From Martensiomyces pterosporus (lineage: Eukaryota; Kickxellomycota; Kickxellomycetes; Kickxellales; Kickxellaceae), in the NCBI GenBank assembly GCA_025201845.1, contig MU603947.1:124001-188000 (forward strand): a DNA stretch of 64,000 bases, in the 5' to 3' direction. The translations under genes and the position numbers were made by a program. The notes under the pieces were generated by a model. The model searched no databases. It was not told the DNA's origin and saw only the letters and a program-made list of their open reading frames with translations. This document shows, one piece after another, positions 49,711 to 58,864 of this stretch (its first letter is position 1; each line of letters starts with the position of its first letter).

Positions 49711-51579
49711 ATGAGCGGCAGCAGTGGTGCTAGCGAGGCAACAAAGCACCACTTGCCACAGCTCAAACCAAAGGCAGCACGGCTTCTCGGTCTCACGTCG
49801 CCAGCAGACAGCCCGGTGCTGTGGTCTCCCAATGCCTCGACCGTGGTTTCGCCTAACGACCACGTCGTCGATATTTTCGCCGGACCTCAGGCAACAGCAC
49901 TGGGTGACCAAGGCAGCTCGACCGATACATCGCCGTCTCTCTTGTCAGACGCCATACCGCTGATGCCATTGACACCAGCACTAGACAGCGACAACCATTC
50001 AATAGCCAATGCTCGTGTATCGGACGGCGGAGTAGAGGACCCGCTCTTGCCGCCCACTCGAAATGCTGGCGCATCCAAATGGACACCCGACTGGCCAGAG
50101 CCCGATGACGAGTACGTCGACGCCATGATACGCCGGCGCCCAGCAACAATGCCACAACAAAGGCAGAGGTACGAACAATTTGCTCGGAATCTGGGAAGCA
50201 TAAACAATGACGGCCGCAGTAATAACTCGGCGCTACTGCATGGTCCAACTGCCTCTCAGTTACGCCCAGGATCGACGCATGTGCCGCCGCTTGGCGCTGG
50301 TGCGGTGAATGACGACGACGATCTGCTGGCCGTGTGGGAACAGGTTGCCCGTGTTCCTCAGTTATCGGGGGTCCCCAAAAATGCAACCAACAAGTGGATG
50401 CGACGCAATGGCCTGCAGCAGCCGCTCGACCCGCTGTTTGTTGTTCAGTGGGTAGCTACGGTTACGCTCTCTGCTGTATTCTTCTTGGTGATCCAGCCCC
50501 TGACGCAGCTGCTCGGTGACCCGGTATCTAGCGAGGGCACTGGCGATGGGGGGTTGCTCTCCAGCTGGGGCGGAGTGCCGACCTTTGGCACGCTGGTCAT
50601 CCCAGTCGCTCTTGTCCTTAGCATAGTGGCTTCGGCCATTGATACAGAGGCGCGTGAGGTAGCCTCAGCAAGAATGCCTAGAGACTTGCACTACAAGCTT
50701 GTGTGGGGCATCCCAGCTATCAATCCAAACACTGGCATGTGCCGCGTTTGCCAGGTCGCTGCTGCTGCTGATACCCGCCACTGCAAACGGTGCAACAAGT
50801 GCATCGCTGGATACGATCACCACTGCAGATGGCTCAACACCTGTGTTGGCAGTCGCAACTACTGCTGGTTCTTTGCAGCGCTGGTTGCTGCAGCCATGGC
50901 ACTGTCAAATGTCCTTGTTCATTCTGTATGGCTTGTCTATATTTCCGGGTGGCGCGAGCCAGAGTTTGCATCCTTGGTTGGGAGATTCACCGGTGGCACG
51001 ATTGCTAAGGACGCGGGTGCGGGTGCGGGTGCTTCTTCGGATGCATCGGTTATCCTGGTGATGTGTGGCCTGGCATTCTACACAGTGGCTGCCGGTGGAG
51101 CGCTGGTTGCAGTGTCATTGCTGCTGGGTCTGCACGTACGCCTGTGTCTGATGGGTGTATCCACGGCCGATTACGTCACATCGGCACAGCAGCAAAAGCA
51201 TCGGCCAGGCAGAAGTTTGGGCTCCTGTGGTATGCTCTCCCGCCGCCATCTCAGCAACTGCTGGAGCTCTACGGCCACTGGCGATGCATACTCGATGGCC
51301 TCGATACCTGGCGATTCTCACTCAGCTAGCAGGCGCAATAGCAGCAGCAGTAGTAGCGGTAGTAGCATCAGCATCGGCGAACTCTCGGTGCCCAAGCTTC
51401 CGTCTGTGCTCCACAAGATCATGCGTGCGAGCGTGCCTCATCGGCTGGTCGCTTTGCCACAGCGTGCAGCAAGTGCGCTCTGGCGACATCTGAGCGACCG
51501 CCTCTGGCAGCGTAGATCGTACAGTATCGTCGATAGCGACGACAGACGATCCATGTCATCCACATTCTCCTCTGTGTAA
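49711..51579 (+). CDS. DHHC palmitoyltransferase (ZDHHC1/11-like)
   Basis: Adds palmitate to protein cysteines at Golgi, vacuole or plasma membrane. 622 residues. A long disordered N-terminus (1-225) precedes helices at about 250-270 ([20 protein letters not shown]) and 300-320 ([16 protein letters not shown]). The DHHC-CRD follows (about 340-395): [20 protein letters not shown], then [20 protein letters not shown] with the active Cys372. Two further helices follow at about 398-420 and 455-485. The C-tail is Ser-rich and basic. All zinc ligands are present. The placement of the CRD after the second helix and the long N-tail recall ZDHHC1/11, which is only a loose assignment. The ATG at 49711 is preceded by a GTG-only extension. 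Single exon. Confidence 0.9.
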   Translation: MSGSSGASEATKHHLPQLKPKAARLLGLTSPADSPVLWSPNASTVVSPNDHVVDIFAGPQATALGDQGSSTDTSPSLLSDAIPLMPLTPALDSDNHSIANARVSDGGVEDPLLPPTRNAGASKWTPDWPEPDDEYVDAMIRRRPATMPQQRQRYEQFARNLGSINNDGRSNNSALLHGPTASQLRPGSTHVPPLGAGAVNDDDDLLAVWEQVARVPQLSGVPKNATNKWMRRNGLQQPLDPLFVVQWVATVTLSAVFFLVIQPLTQLLGDPVSSEGTGDGGLLSSWGGVPTFGTLVIPVALVLSIVASAIDTEAREVASARMPRDLHYKLVWGIPAINPNTGMCRVCQVAAAADTRHCKRCNKCIAGYDHHCRWLNTCVGSRNYCWFFAALVAAAMALSNVLVHSVWLVYISGWREPEFASLVGRFTGGTIAKDAGAGAGASSDASVILVMCGLAFYTVAAGGALVAVSLLLGLHVRLCLMGVSTADYVTSAQQQKHRPGRSLGSCGMLSRRHLSNCWSSTATGDAYSMASIPGDSHSASRRNSSSSSSGSSISIGELSVPKLPSVLHKIMRASVPHRLVALPQRAASALWRHLSDRLWQRRSYSIVDSDDRRSMSSTFSSV

Positions 51580-51670
51580 TTCACTAGTACCGCAAACCAC
51601 AGCGCGCCTCCTGCTAATTTATTTACTCGATTCTCTCCGCCAAATAGAAGCAAATTTCCCATCGATACCA

Positions 51671-52132
51671 CTACTTTGCCAGGTGGATGTTGAGCGCCTT
51701 GCACTCGTCCTCAAGCTCCTTGATCTGCACCACCTTGAGCCCGTGGTTTGCCAGCTCCTCCATACCCGTGCACTGGACGAAATTCGGCGGTTCGGCAACG
51801 CCCACAAACACGGTTGCAATGCCAGAATCAAGAATGCGATTGACGCAAGGCACGTTTCCCGACAGACGCTTTGAGCAAGGTTCCATGGTTGTGTACATGG
51901 TCGCACCCCTGGCCGCATCCTCGCCTAGTTCTCCAGCGAGTGTGATCAGCGCACACTGCTCAGCATGGGTATTGCCAGGCAGCTGGCGCGAGAACCCGCG
52001 GCTGAGGATCTTTCCGTCCTTGACTATCACTGCACCGACGTTGTATGCAGACTCGACGCTCGAGCATTTCTTGCCCTCGTCAATGGCCATGCGCATGTAT
52101 TCGACATCCTCTGCAGTGTACTCTTTTGACAT
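51671..52132 (-). CDS. Cytidine-deaminase-fold enzyme, RibD/DRAP-like
   Basis: A 153-residue zinc deaminase: H56 and E58 in THAEQCAL, then C86 and C96 in TTMEPCSKRLSGNVPC form the zinc and proton-shuttle site. The spacing with nine residues between the cysteines, and the SKRLSGN block, match stand-alone fungal diaminohydroxyphosphoribosylaminopyrimidine deaminases of riboflavin synthesis rather than dCMP or tRNA deaminases (CxxC). The N-terminus (EYTAEDVEYMRMAIDEGKK) and the C-terminal VGVAEPPNFVQCTGMEEL fit the RibD fold. No reductase domain is fused. It is 90 bases from the convergent DHHC gene. Riboflavin role likely but not proved. Confidence 0.82.
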   Translation of the reverse strand: MSKEYTAEDVEYMRMAIDEGKKCSSVESAYNVGAVIVKDGKILSRGFSRQLPGNTHAEQCALITLAGELGEDAARGATMYTTMEPCSKRLSGNVPCVNRILDSGIATVFVGVAEPPNFVQCTGMEELANHGLKVVQIKELEDECKALNIHLAK

Positions 52133-52302
52133 TGCGTGCTACGCCTAACGCTTGCTTGTGCTTAGTTAGCGAGGGGGTTGGGTGGAATGGAGGTGGGTGG
52201 AAAATTAGGGAACGCACGAAATAGGTTTGTGTGGAAGGCATATAACTGCTTGCCACTAGACACTACAAACTATGGCACAGCGAGCAAAGCCTGCGTGAGG
52301 GG

Positions 52303-52722
52303 CTAATTCGCGTGTATCCGGCCCAGCTCATCGACCACCATATCGAACTTGGAGCTCTCCAGCCGGTCCTCCTCGCGCTTCTCATTGAACGGGTTGCAAG
52401 CTAGCGCGATGTAGGCTGCATGTATCTCCTGGAAGATCTCGCGTATCTCGCCACTCCGCACCATGGACTCGGGGACAGACATGACGAGGATGATCTTGTT
52501 GCCCGTGTTCATCACGTATCCGTACACCACCATGTCGCCCACGGTCTGCAGGAGGCCCAGGTATAGGTCCGATGACTTGCCCGCGGCGACGCGCTCCTCG
52601 ATGACGTCGCACGATGTGTGTGCCAAGTAGTGGTACTTTACGTCCTCCTGCACGCTGTCAAAGTTGCGCAGGTATATGGGGTTGCCCCGACGGCTGATAA
52701 CAGCAACGCAGTGTATCTTCAT
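52303..52722 (-). CDS. TRAPPC2L: TRAPP complex subunit TRAPPC2L
   Basis: A 139-residue longin-fold subunit of the TRAPP tethering/GEF complexes in ER-Golgi traffic. It starts MKIHCVAVISRRGNPIYLRN, then YHYLAHTSCDVIEERV, LYLGLLQTVGDMVVYGYV, TGNKIILVMSVPES and IREIFQEIHAAYIALACNPF, in the order of the sedlin-like family and close to TRAPPC2L rather than TRAPPC2. The frame is open 39 codons before the ATG at 52722, but that part is unconserved. TATATAA-like sequence lies just upstream (52749-52756). Single exon. Secure. Confidence 0.93.
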   Translation of the reverse strand: MKIHCVAVISRRGNPIYLRNFDSVQEDVKYHYLAHTSCDVIEERVAAGKSSDLYLGLLQTVGDMVVYGYVMNTGNKIILVMSVPESMVRSGEIREIFQEIHAAYIALACNPFNEKREEDRLESSKFDMVVDELGRIHAN

Positions 52723-52882
52723 TGCTTTAGGCTTCTTGGTATATGCGGTATATAATGAGAAAGAGAGGGCAAGGAAAGGGCGTTTGGGCAACAGTGGGCG
52801 CCGTCGCCTCCAAAACAAGAAAGCAGGATATTTGGCCAATCAGCCCGCATGTATCCAATATATGGGGTAGGTCACTCGGCTC

Positions 52883-54565
52883 TCACTCCTCGTCGTCAGG
52901 CGTCTCGTAGTTCTCGTCGTACTCTTCGGGCACGTCGCTCTCGCTCTCCGCAACGAAATCCTCGTCCTCGCTCGACTCTTCTTCGCTATCGCCGCCGCCC
53001 ATAGCAGCGCCGGCCTTGAACGCAGCACCAGCCTCCTCATCCGAGTCGTTGTCCATGCCCTTGTATGAAACAGCTGTGGTCTCGTTGAGCTCGCTAAGCA
53101 TCTTGATTCCATGCTCGGACATGTACTCCTCCAGGCTCGTGTACTCCTCGCGGTTGATGCTGACAAACTGGTAGTCCTGAGACCCGTGCATGTTGAATTT
53201 CAGGTCAAACGTGCGCATCTTGTTTGAGCTCGAGGCCTCAACACGCGAGAACACGATGCTGGCGATCTCCGAGTGCGAGATGTACAGCGGCGGCTTGGGT
53301 GCAAACAGGAACCCCTTGTCCAGCGGGTACAGCGTGCCCTCGTTGGCCTTGAGCGAGGCCTTGATTCCCTGCGCACCGTGGTATCCGCGGAAGCTGCCGC
53401 CCTCGATGATGCGCTTGTCGGTGACGCCCTTGAACACGTTGGCCACAATGCGGTACAGGGGCTCGTCGTAGTGCGTGCGCAGCCTGCCCTCGAACTTTTT
53501 CGCCATCTCGTCCGCATCCAGGTTAAGCTCGATTGTCATCTCCTCGTCACGCACAAACTGGAGCACAAGGTACGGGTACCGCGTCTGCCCTTGGCGGATA
53601 GGCGGGTTCAGGCCAACGATAAACATCATGTGCAGCTCATCGGGCTTGGATACCAGGAAGAGCCGCTGCACGTTGTCGTAGGGGATCTTGTAGTCGTAGG
53701 TCTTTCCGCGCAGCCGCAAAAAGTTTGAGAACAGGTCGATGTTGTACCGTCCACGCGGCGTGAGGCACAGGATCTCCGGGAACTGGACGATGCTGTCGCC
53801 GCTGACCTGGCCCAGATCCGCACGCTCCTTGATGGTATCGTGGAACACCGACGCTGCGCTGACCTCCTCCTCCTCTTCCTCGCCCTCGCCGCCGCCTTGC
53901 TTCTCCCCATCGCTGCCATCCTCCTCATCGCCCTCGCCCTTACCAGCAGCACCATTAGCCGACTGCGCAGTGGTAGTTCCTGGCACATAGAATCTGATCT
54001 CCACAAGCTCATCAGGCGCGCCCTTGCGCTTCAAGCCCTTGCCACGGGGTGCCTGGAACTCAACGCTGACCTCGTTCTTGTTGGCCACATTGGTGTTAGA
54101 CACATAGGCCATGGGCAGATCAAACATGGGGCGGTTATCCACACGGAAGGCCAAGCTTGTTCCCTCAAACTCGGTCTTGCCCCAGTTCCAGCCCTTGATG
54201 CTGATGTCGCGCACCTCTAGGGTGAGCCCGTGGAAAAGCCGCTTGACTGCATCACGCAGCGTTTCGAAATCATCTGCCGTGAACCCGTCCAGCTTGTGCA
54301 TTACCCCGCTCTTCATGTGGATACGCAGTCCGTAGCCACGCGCCACGCGCTGCCACTGCAGCCTGCGCAGGTCGTCGCGCTGCAGGGCAAGCATGCCTGT
54401 GGCCTGCGAGAGCCCCGGGATGTTGAGCCCCTGAAGTGCCTCTGTCTCGCCCTCGGCCGCCTTCCACCCGATTCCCGACGCGCCTATCCGCACCTGCCCG
54501 ACTGATTTGACGTACGGCTCAGTAGCCAAGTAGATATCGCTGAACTGCACCCGCGATTCGCTCAT
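52883..54565 (-). CDS. POB3: FACT complex subunit POB3 (SSRP1 without HMG box)
   Basis: Histone chaperone partner of Spt16 in FACT, acting in transcription and replication through nucleosomes. 560 residues in order: SSRP1 N-terminal PH-like domain (VQFSDIYLATEPYVKSVGQV, GIGWKAAEGE, LQWQRVARGYGLRIHMKSG), the structure-recognition region (ISIKGWNWGKTEFEGTSLAF, NEVSVEF), and the middle double PH domain (LCLTPRGRYNIDLFSNFLRL, LFLVSKPDELHMMFIVGLNP, IRQGQTRYPYLVLQFV). It ends in an acidic tail (EEESSEDEDF to YETPDDEE). An acidic Gly/Glu insert is at about 215-240. No HMG box, as usual in fungi. Single exon. Secure. Confidence 0.96.
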   Translation of the reverse strand: MSESRVQFSDIYLATEPYVKSVGQVRIGASGIGWKAAEGETEALQGLNIPGLSQATGMLALQRDDLRRLQWQRVARGYGLRIHMKSGVMHKLDGFTADDFETLRDAVKRLFHGLTLEVRDISIKGWNWGKTEFEGTSLAFRVDNRPMFDLPMAYVSNTNVANKNEVSVEFQAPRGKGLKRKGAPDELVEIRFYVPGTTTAQSANGAAGKGEGDEEDGSDGEKQGGGEGEEEEEEVSAASVFHDTIKERADLGQVSGDSIVQFPEILCLTPRGRYNIDLFSNFLRLRGKTYDYKIPYDNVQRLFLVSKPDELHMMFIVGLNPPIRQGQTRYPYLVLQFVRDEEMTIELNLDADEMAKKFEGRLRTHYDEPLYRIVANVFKGVTDKRIIEGGSFRGYHGAQGIKASLKANEGTLYPLDKGFLFAPKPPLYISHSEIASIVFSRVEASSSNKMRTFDLKFNMHGSQDYQFVSINREEYTSLEEYMSEHGIKMLSELNETTAVSYKGMDNDSDEEAGAAFKAGAAMGGGDSEEESSEDEDFVAESESDVPEEYDENYETPDDEE

Positions 54566-55182
54566 TTTCAGTCCGGGAGTAGGCCTCTGCGCTGTGTTTA
54601 ATAAAGGGAAAGCAGGATATAAAGTATAGGAGTCGTCGTTGATTGTGAAGGAGAGAAAGAAAAAGACAGCCCGAAACGAATTTGCCTGTATGCTGTCGCG
54701 CTTTTGTTTACTCGTATTTTTCAGTTGCTGCTGCTCCTAAGGCCAGCTAGACAGGTGGTGGAAGGTGACGCTGGGGACGCCTTGAGACGCAGGCAAGGGG
54801 ACATTTGTTTGGCAGCACCCACCTCAGGCTGCTGGGCTCACCCGAGTCAGAATTTCATCCACATTAATGCTGCACTTTTTTTTAGACCAGCCAAATGCTG
54901 AGCAAGTCCGCCAGCCTTCGTTTTTGTCTGTGCTCGGCTTTCTGCCTCTTCCTCCTCTTCCTCCCCTCCTTCTCAGCATACGCCCTGTACTATTTACTTA
55001 TTTTCCCTTCACTCCTGCTCCCCTTATTTATTCCTGCTTTAGGCACTTTTTGCGTGCTGCGGGTACGTCAGTCAGAGAGACGCTACTTGATTAGTCTGCG
55101 ACGAAAACGCTTTTCCTCTCGATTGACAAGCTGACATTTGAGCACCAGTAGACACGCAGCAGAGGCATATAATCAAGATAAC
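54566..55182. other. Shared promoter, POB3 (-) and NMNAT-like gene (+)
   Basis: 617 bases between divergent genes. A T9 run is near 54873 and CT-rich sequence covers 54900-55040. No gene is seen. Confidence 0.55.
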
Positions 55183-56163
55183 ATGCAGTGCGACACGCCG
55201 ATTTACGACGACTTTGTCAAAGAGTTTCTTGCCACCAAGGCTGCACCCGACTGCCAGCCATCGATAAAGATTGCGCGCAAGTTCTGCTCCACATGGCCGG
55301 TGCCCGGGTCTTTGATAGAGGCAGGCAAGAGTGCGGCGAGCAAGCAGGATACGGTGCAGGTTGCTGTAATGGATAGCTCATTTAACCCGCCGCACTACTG
55401 CCACGGCGCATACCTGGAGTGTCTGGGCACGCAGCAGCTTACGCCAGTGCTGCCTGCGGATGAGAAGGAGCCGCCGCAGCTGCTCGGCATGGATGCGTTT
55501 CTGCTTTTGCTGGGGTCTACGAACGCGGATAAGAGGCTGACGGGGTCGAGCTTGGGGCAGCGAATGCGGATGGTCGACATGCTGGCGACTACCGTGGCAT
55601 GCGACACGACAGCAGACACCTGGCATGTGTGGAAGGAGAAGAAGGCGTTCGACGCGTCGAACTTGGACAATATGGCCATTGGCATGGTCAACTGCTCCAG
55701 GTTTGTGGATAAATGCCAGGCGGTCGCAGAGACTGTGCAGGCAGAGTGGGCGAGGACCTGCGGCAGTAACAAGGGCGGTGACGTGGTGGATGACAAGCTG
55801 TCGGTAGCGAGGCCCAGAGTGCTCAGCTATTTTGCCATGGGCTGGGACACCCTGATTAGGTTCTTTGATCCCAAGTACTACAAGAACTTCCCGGCGGATG
55901 TGGATCTGTTTTTCGAGCGTGGCGGAAGGATCGCGTTTTCGAGGCGAATTGGGTTTGCCGACGCGGATGTCGGGGCGTTCTTTGCGCAGCCCGTCATGGA
56001 GACCTACAAGCAGTTTATATTTGAGCTGACGCTTCCCAAACGAGTCAAGCACATCAGCTCGACACAGGTGCGCTTGGCTGTAAGGGACAGCACGGAATGT
56101 GTCAGGGACATTCCGCCGCGTATACTAGAGTATGTCAACAACTACCAGCTTTATCGCAAATGA
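55183..56163 (+). CDS. POF1: Nicotinamide-nucleotide adenylyltransferase-like protein (Pof1 group)
   Basis: Predicted to join ATP and nicotinamide mononucleotide to form NAD+. 326 residues of the nucleotidyltransferase fold: the HxGH-like motif is MDSSFNPPHYCHGAYL (His at HYCHG), LLLLGSTNADKR and GQRMRMVDMLAT follow, then YFAMGWDTLIRFFDPKYY, and the C-terminal phosphate-binding ISSTQVRLAVR, which is ISSTxxR of NMNATs. The large central insert (about 140-215) fits the fungal Pof1-type branch rather than animal NMNATs. The second His of HxGH is Gly-terminal (HYCHG), as in this branch. The ATG at 55183 was chosen; upstream codons would need TTG. Single exon. Confidence 0.82.
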   Translation: MQCDTPIYDDFVKEFLATKAAPDCQPSIKIARKFCSTWPVPGSLIEAGKSAASKQDTVQVAVMDSSFNPPHYCHGAYLECLGTQQLTPVLPADEKEPPQLLGMDAFLLLLGSTNADKRLTGSSLGQRMRMVDMLATTVACDTTADTWHVWKEKKAFDASNLDNMAIGMVNCSRFVDKCQAVAETVQAEWARTCGSNKGGDVVDDKLSVARPRVLSYFAMGWDTLIRFFDPKYYKNFPADVDLFFERGGRIAFSRRIGFADADVGAFFAQPVMETYKQFIFELTLPKRVKHISSTQVRLAVRDSTECVRDIPPRILEYVNNYQLYRK

Positions 56164-56340
56164 GTACCTTTGTTTTGCTTTGTTTCGTTTTTTTTGTTTT
56201 TCCTTCACTGTCTGTGGAGAGAATGTTATTGAGAAGTGGGAAAGAGGAAGAATAAGGTGATGAATAGAAGCAGCTGGTTTCACTGACCATGGCCTGCACA
56301 AAATGAGCACTGCTGTTGTGAGACAGACATGTTTGAGGTT

Positions 56341-57183
56341 TTACTTGCTGTCCTTGGGTGGTGCAGGGGTTGGCTCAGAAGTGGTAGCTGGGCTCGGGTG
56401 CTGTGCTGCAGCAGTGGCAATGTAGGGAGCTGACCCAGGGTACTGGCCAAAGACGAAAGGAGGTGGAGGTGGAGGTGGTGCAGCAGCACTGAAGGGCCCA
56501 GCTGCAGGCGGAGCTGAGGGAGCTGAGGGAGCTGAAGGACCAGGTGGAGGCACAGGGAACTGGCTGTAAGGCTGGCTAGCAGCAACAGAATGTTGCTGCT
56601 GGCGCACACTCAGACTCTCGTAGGAAGTTGCTGGATCCTCCCAGTGGAAATGCCTCGAGCTTGCAAGCTTGCGTGCAAACCAGTCGAAGGTGCGCTCGCC
56701 GACACCCAAGTACCAGTTCATAAACCCGCCATTTTGGTGGCAATGGCGCTTGTAGGCATCGGTCTGCTGAGCACGCTCCATGTTCTGGGTGATCCACTGG
56801 CTGCTGCGAGCCCAGTAATCGGCCAGCCTGGATTGCTCCACAGCCACTCTCTGCCTCCATTGCTCGCGCGTGGCCTCGTCGGCAATGGTGTCGCCGTACT
56901 GCTGCTCTAGCCAGCGCATGCGCTCGTCGGCAAACTTGAGAGATTCCTGGAGACGCTCATCCACCATTTTCTTCATCTCCTTGCGACGCTCGTCGCGTTC
57001 AGCCCTTTCGCTTGGAGTTGGCGGGAGGCGGCTGTGTGCGTTGTGCGTCCATCCAGTGGCACGGCGGACGCCGGCGATGACGGTGGATGTGAGCCAGAGG
57101 GTGACGCCGAAGAAGATGATCTTGTTGCGAAGCCTGCCGTGGCAGTGGTGGGCATAGCCAAATCCATGATGAAATCCGCCCAT
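56341..57183 (-). CDS. Membrane-anchored coiled-coil protein with proline-rich tail, unknown function
   Basis: I do not recognise this 280-residue protein. It begins MGGFHHGFGYAHHCHGRLRN, then one hydrophobic segment IIFFGVTLWLTSTVIAGV. A charged helical region follows (about 60-150; SERAERDERRKEMKKMVDER, RMRWLEQQYGDTIADEATRE), with Trp-rich blocks WARSSQWITQNMERA and GFMNWYLGVGERTFDWF. The tail (about 195-280) is Pro/Ala-rich with PPPPPP. A longer ATG exists at 57270, but a TATAAA at 57291-57296 would place transcription start close to or after it, so I prefer 57183. A single-pass protein with a folded helical domain facing one side and a flexible tail is all that can be said. Confidence 0.7.
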   Translation of the reverse strand: MGGFHHGFGYAHHCHGRLRNKIIFFGVTLWLTSTVIAGVRRATGWTHNAHSRLPPTPSERAERDERRKEMKKMVDERLQESLKFADERMRWLEQQYGDTIADEATREQWRQRVAVEQSRLADYWARSSQWITQNMERAQQTDAYKRHCHQNGGFMNWYLGVGERTFDWFARKLASSRHFHWEDPATSYESLSVRQQQHSVAASQPYSQFPVPPPGPSAPSAPSAPPAAGPFSAAAPPPPPPPFVFGQYPGSAPYIATAAAQHPSPATTSEPTPAPPKDSK

Positions 57184-57704
57184 GGTTGAAGAAGAAGTGC
57201 GCGGTGCGAAGTTTGGAATCGTAATAGAAGCGACGAAGGTGTTGACGGTGCTGTTGGATGTAGCTGGCATCCGGAGGGGGCGCTGGGTCCTTTATACCAG
57301 CGATTTCTTGGCATTTCTGCTATTTTTCCTGCATCAGCCAGGCCATTTGCTCCAGCATCATACATGCATGCAGAGTACGCACCAGCAGCCTTGTAACCTT
57401 GGCTGCCCTTTCTCCATGAGCAGCAGCGCCTTTGGTCCGAAAACCCTCCGTTTACAGCATGCGCATTATCGTAAGATAACCAGACAGCCCGAGCCCAGAG
57501 GCAAACCCAGAACTGAGGACCTGCTGGAAAGTCTTGGCAGAATTTAGCCATGGCTCAGCGTACTATTCCTCCATTTTTGGCACGCCCTTCTTTTCCCTTC
57601 GGCACCCTCCTTGCTCCTCTTTTTCTCTAGCTACTCTCATTTATTCAATGGGAACGATAAGCACAGCAAGACTCTAAGTGTATGTGTGCTGCTGGCATCT
57701 AGCA
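57184..57704. other. Upstream region of the coiled-coil membrane gene
   Basis: 521 bases between two - strand genes: leader and promoter of the membrane protein (TATAAA at 57291-57296) and the 3' flank of the dehydrogenase. No gene is seen. Confidence 0.5.
57291..57296 (-). promoter_or_regulatory. TATA box of the coiled-coil membrane gene
   Basis: TATAAA on the - strand, 21 bases before the first possible ATG (57270) and 108 before the preferred one (57183). Its closeness to the first ATG is why the second is preferred. Confidence 0.5.
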
Positions 57705-58575
57705 CTAGTCCTCCTTGCGGTGAACAAGGGTAGCAGACGCCTGGCCGGTGGCCAGCAGGACGATGTCGGAGAGAACACAGCGCTCGTGGCGAGAGGCAGC
57801 AAAGACCACGGTTTCAGCGATGTCATCAGCAGCCAGAGGCTCCATTCCACGGTACACATTATCAGCCTTGCCCTTGTCGCCATGGAACCTTACAACCGAG
57901 AACTCTGTCTCGACCATGCCCGGATTAATCTCCGTGACCTTGATAGGCACCGAGATTGTCTCTGCACGCAACGACTGCGAGATGGCATGAAGCGCATGCT
58001 TCGACGCACAGTAGATGCTGCCAGCTGGGTAACCCGAAAGGCCAGCAATGGAGCCCATCATAATGACATGGCCCGATCCCCTAGCCTTCATGATCCTGAC
58101 CACAGCACGCGCGACAAACAGCAGGCCCTTGACGTTGGTGTCAATGACTGTGTCGATGGCGTCATCGCTGACATCGCTGACGTGGTCGACGCCCATGGCC
58201 AGGCCCGCGTTGTTCACAAGGACGTCGATGCCTGCAAGGTCGCTGGGGATCTCGGAAATAACGCGGTCGACCTCCTCCCTGTGCCGCACATCGAGGGTGG
58301 CCGTGTGCACCTTCACGGAGGGCCACTGCTTGTGGATCTCGGCTGCCACTTTGTCAAGACGCTCCTGGCGACGAGCCGTGAGGATAACGTTGGCGCCTGC
58401 CTCTGCGAAATGGTACGCACAGCTCTCGCCAATACCCGAGCTGGCCCCGGTGCTATATCAACACACTCGGTAGTGCCTTCGTGGTCAGCTTGCGCATGAT
58501 AAAGCAATGCAAAGCAGGCAAGTTGAAATTCAGCGCTTACATTAGAACGTTTTTGCCCTTGAGACGATCAAACAT
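57705..58575 (-). CDS. NADP-dependent short-chain dehydrogenase (YMR226C/YdfG type)
   Basis: Oxidises 3-hydroxy acids such as serine or 3-hydroxypropionate analogues in characterised relatives. Two exons: 58575-58541 and 58452-57705, intron 58540-58453 (gtaagc..atatag, 88 bases), joined inside the ATC codon of VLITGASSGIGESC. The product is 260 residues: cofactor loop TGASSGIG, then TARRQERLDKVAAEI (the Arg pair favours NADP), LDVRHREEVDRV, VLVNNAGLAMGVD, MMGSIAGLSGYPAGSIYCAS with Ser and Y-x3-K of YCASKHAL, and INPGMVETEFSVVRF, the signature of this subgroup. No PTS1 (ends RKED). The splice is well supported because it restores the nucleotide-binding motif. Confidence 0.93.
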
Positions 58576-58864
58576 GGCTGCTAGAAGGAACGAAGCGGAT
58601 AGCAAATAGTGCAGTCTATAGAGGAGAAAAAGATAGGAGCTGGAGAGGAAAGCGGCGTCTGGGAAAATAGCTGGAAAAACGTTTATTCGATCTGCCTGCT
58701 AAAAGCCTCCTGCGGCAGGCACGTCCCCAATCCGCCAATAATGACAAATAGAGCCCGCATTCTGCTACTTGCACCGCAAGATGGATCGTCCCCCATGAGA
58801 AAGAAACAAGACGCTTCGTTGAGAGCATAAGTGATATGAAAAATAGAAAGAGAAAAGACTGAAC

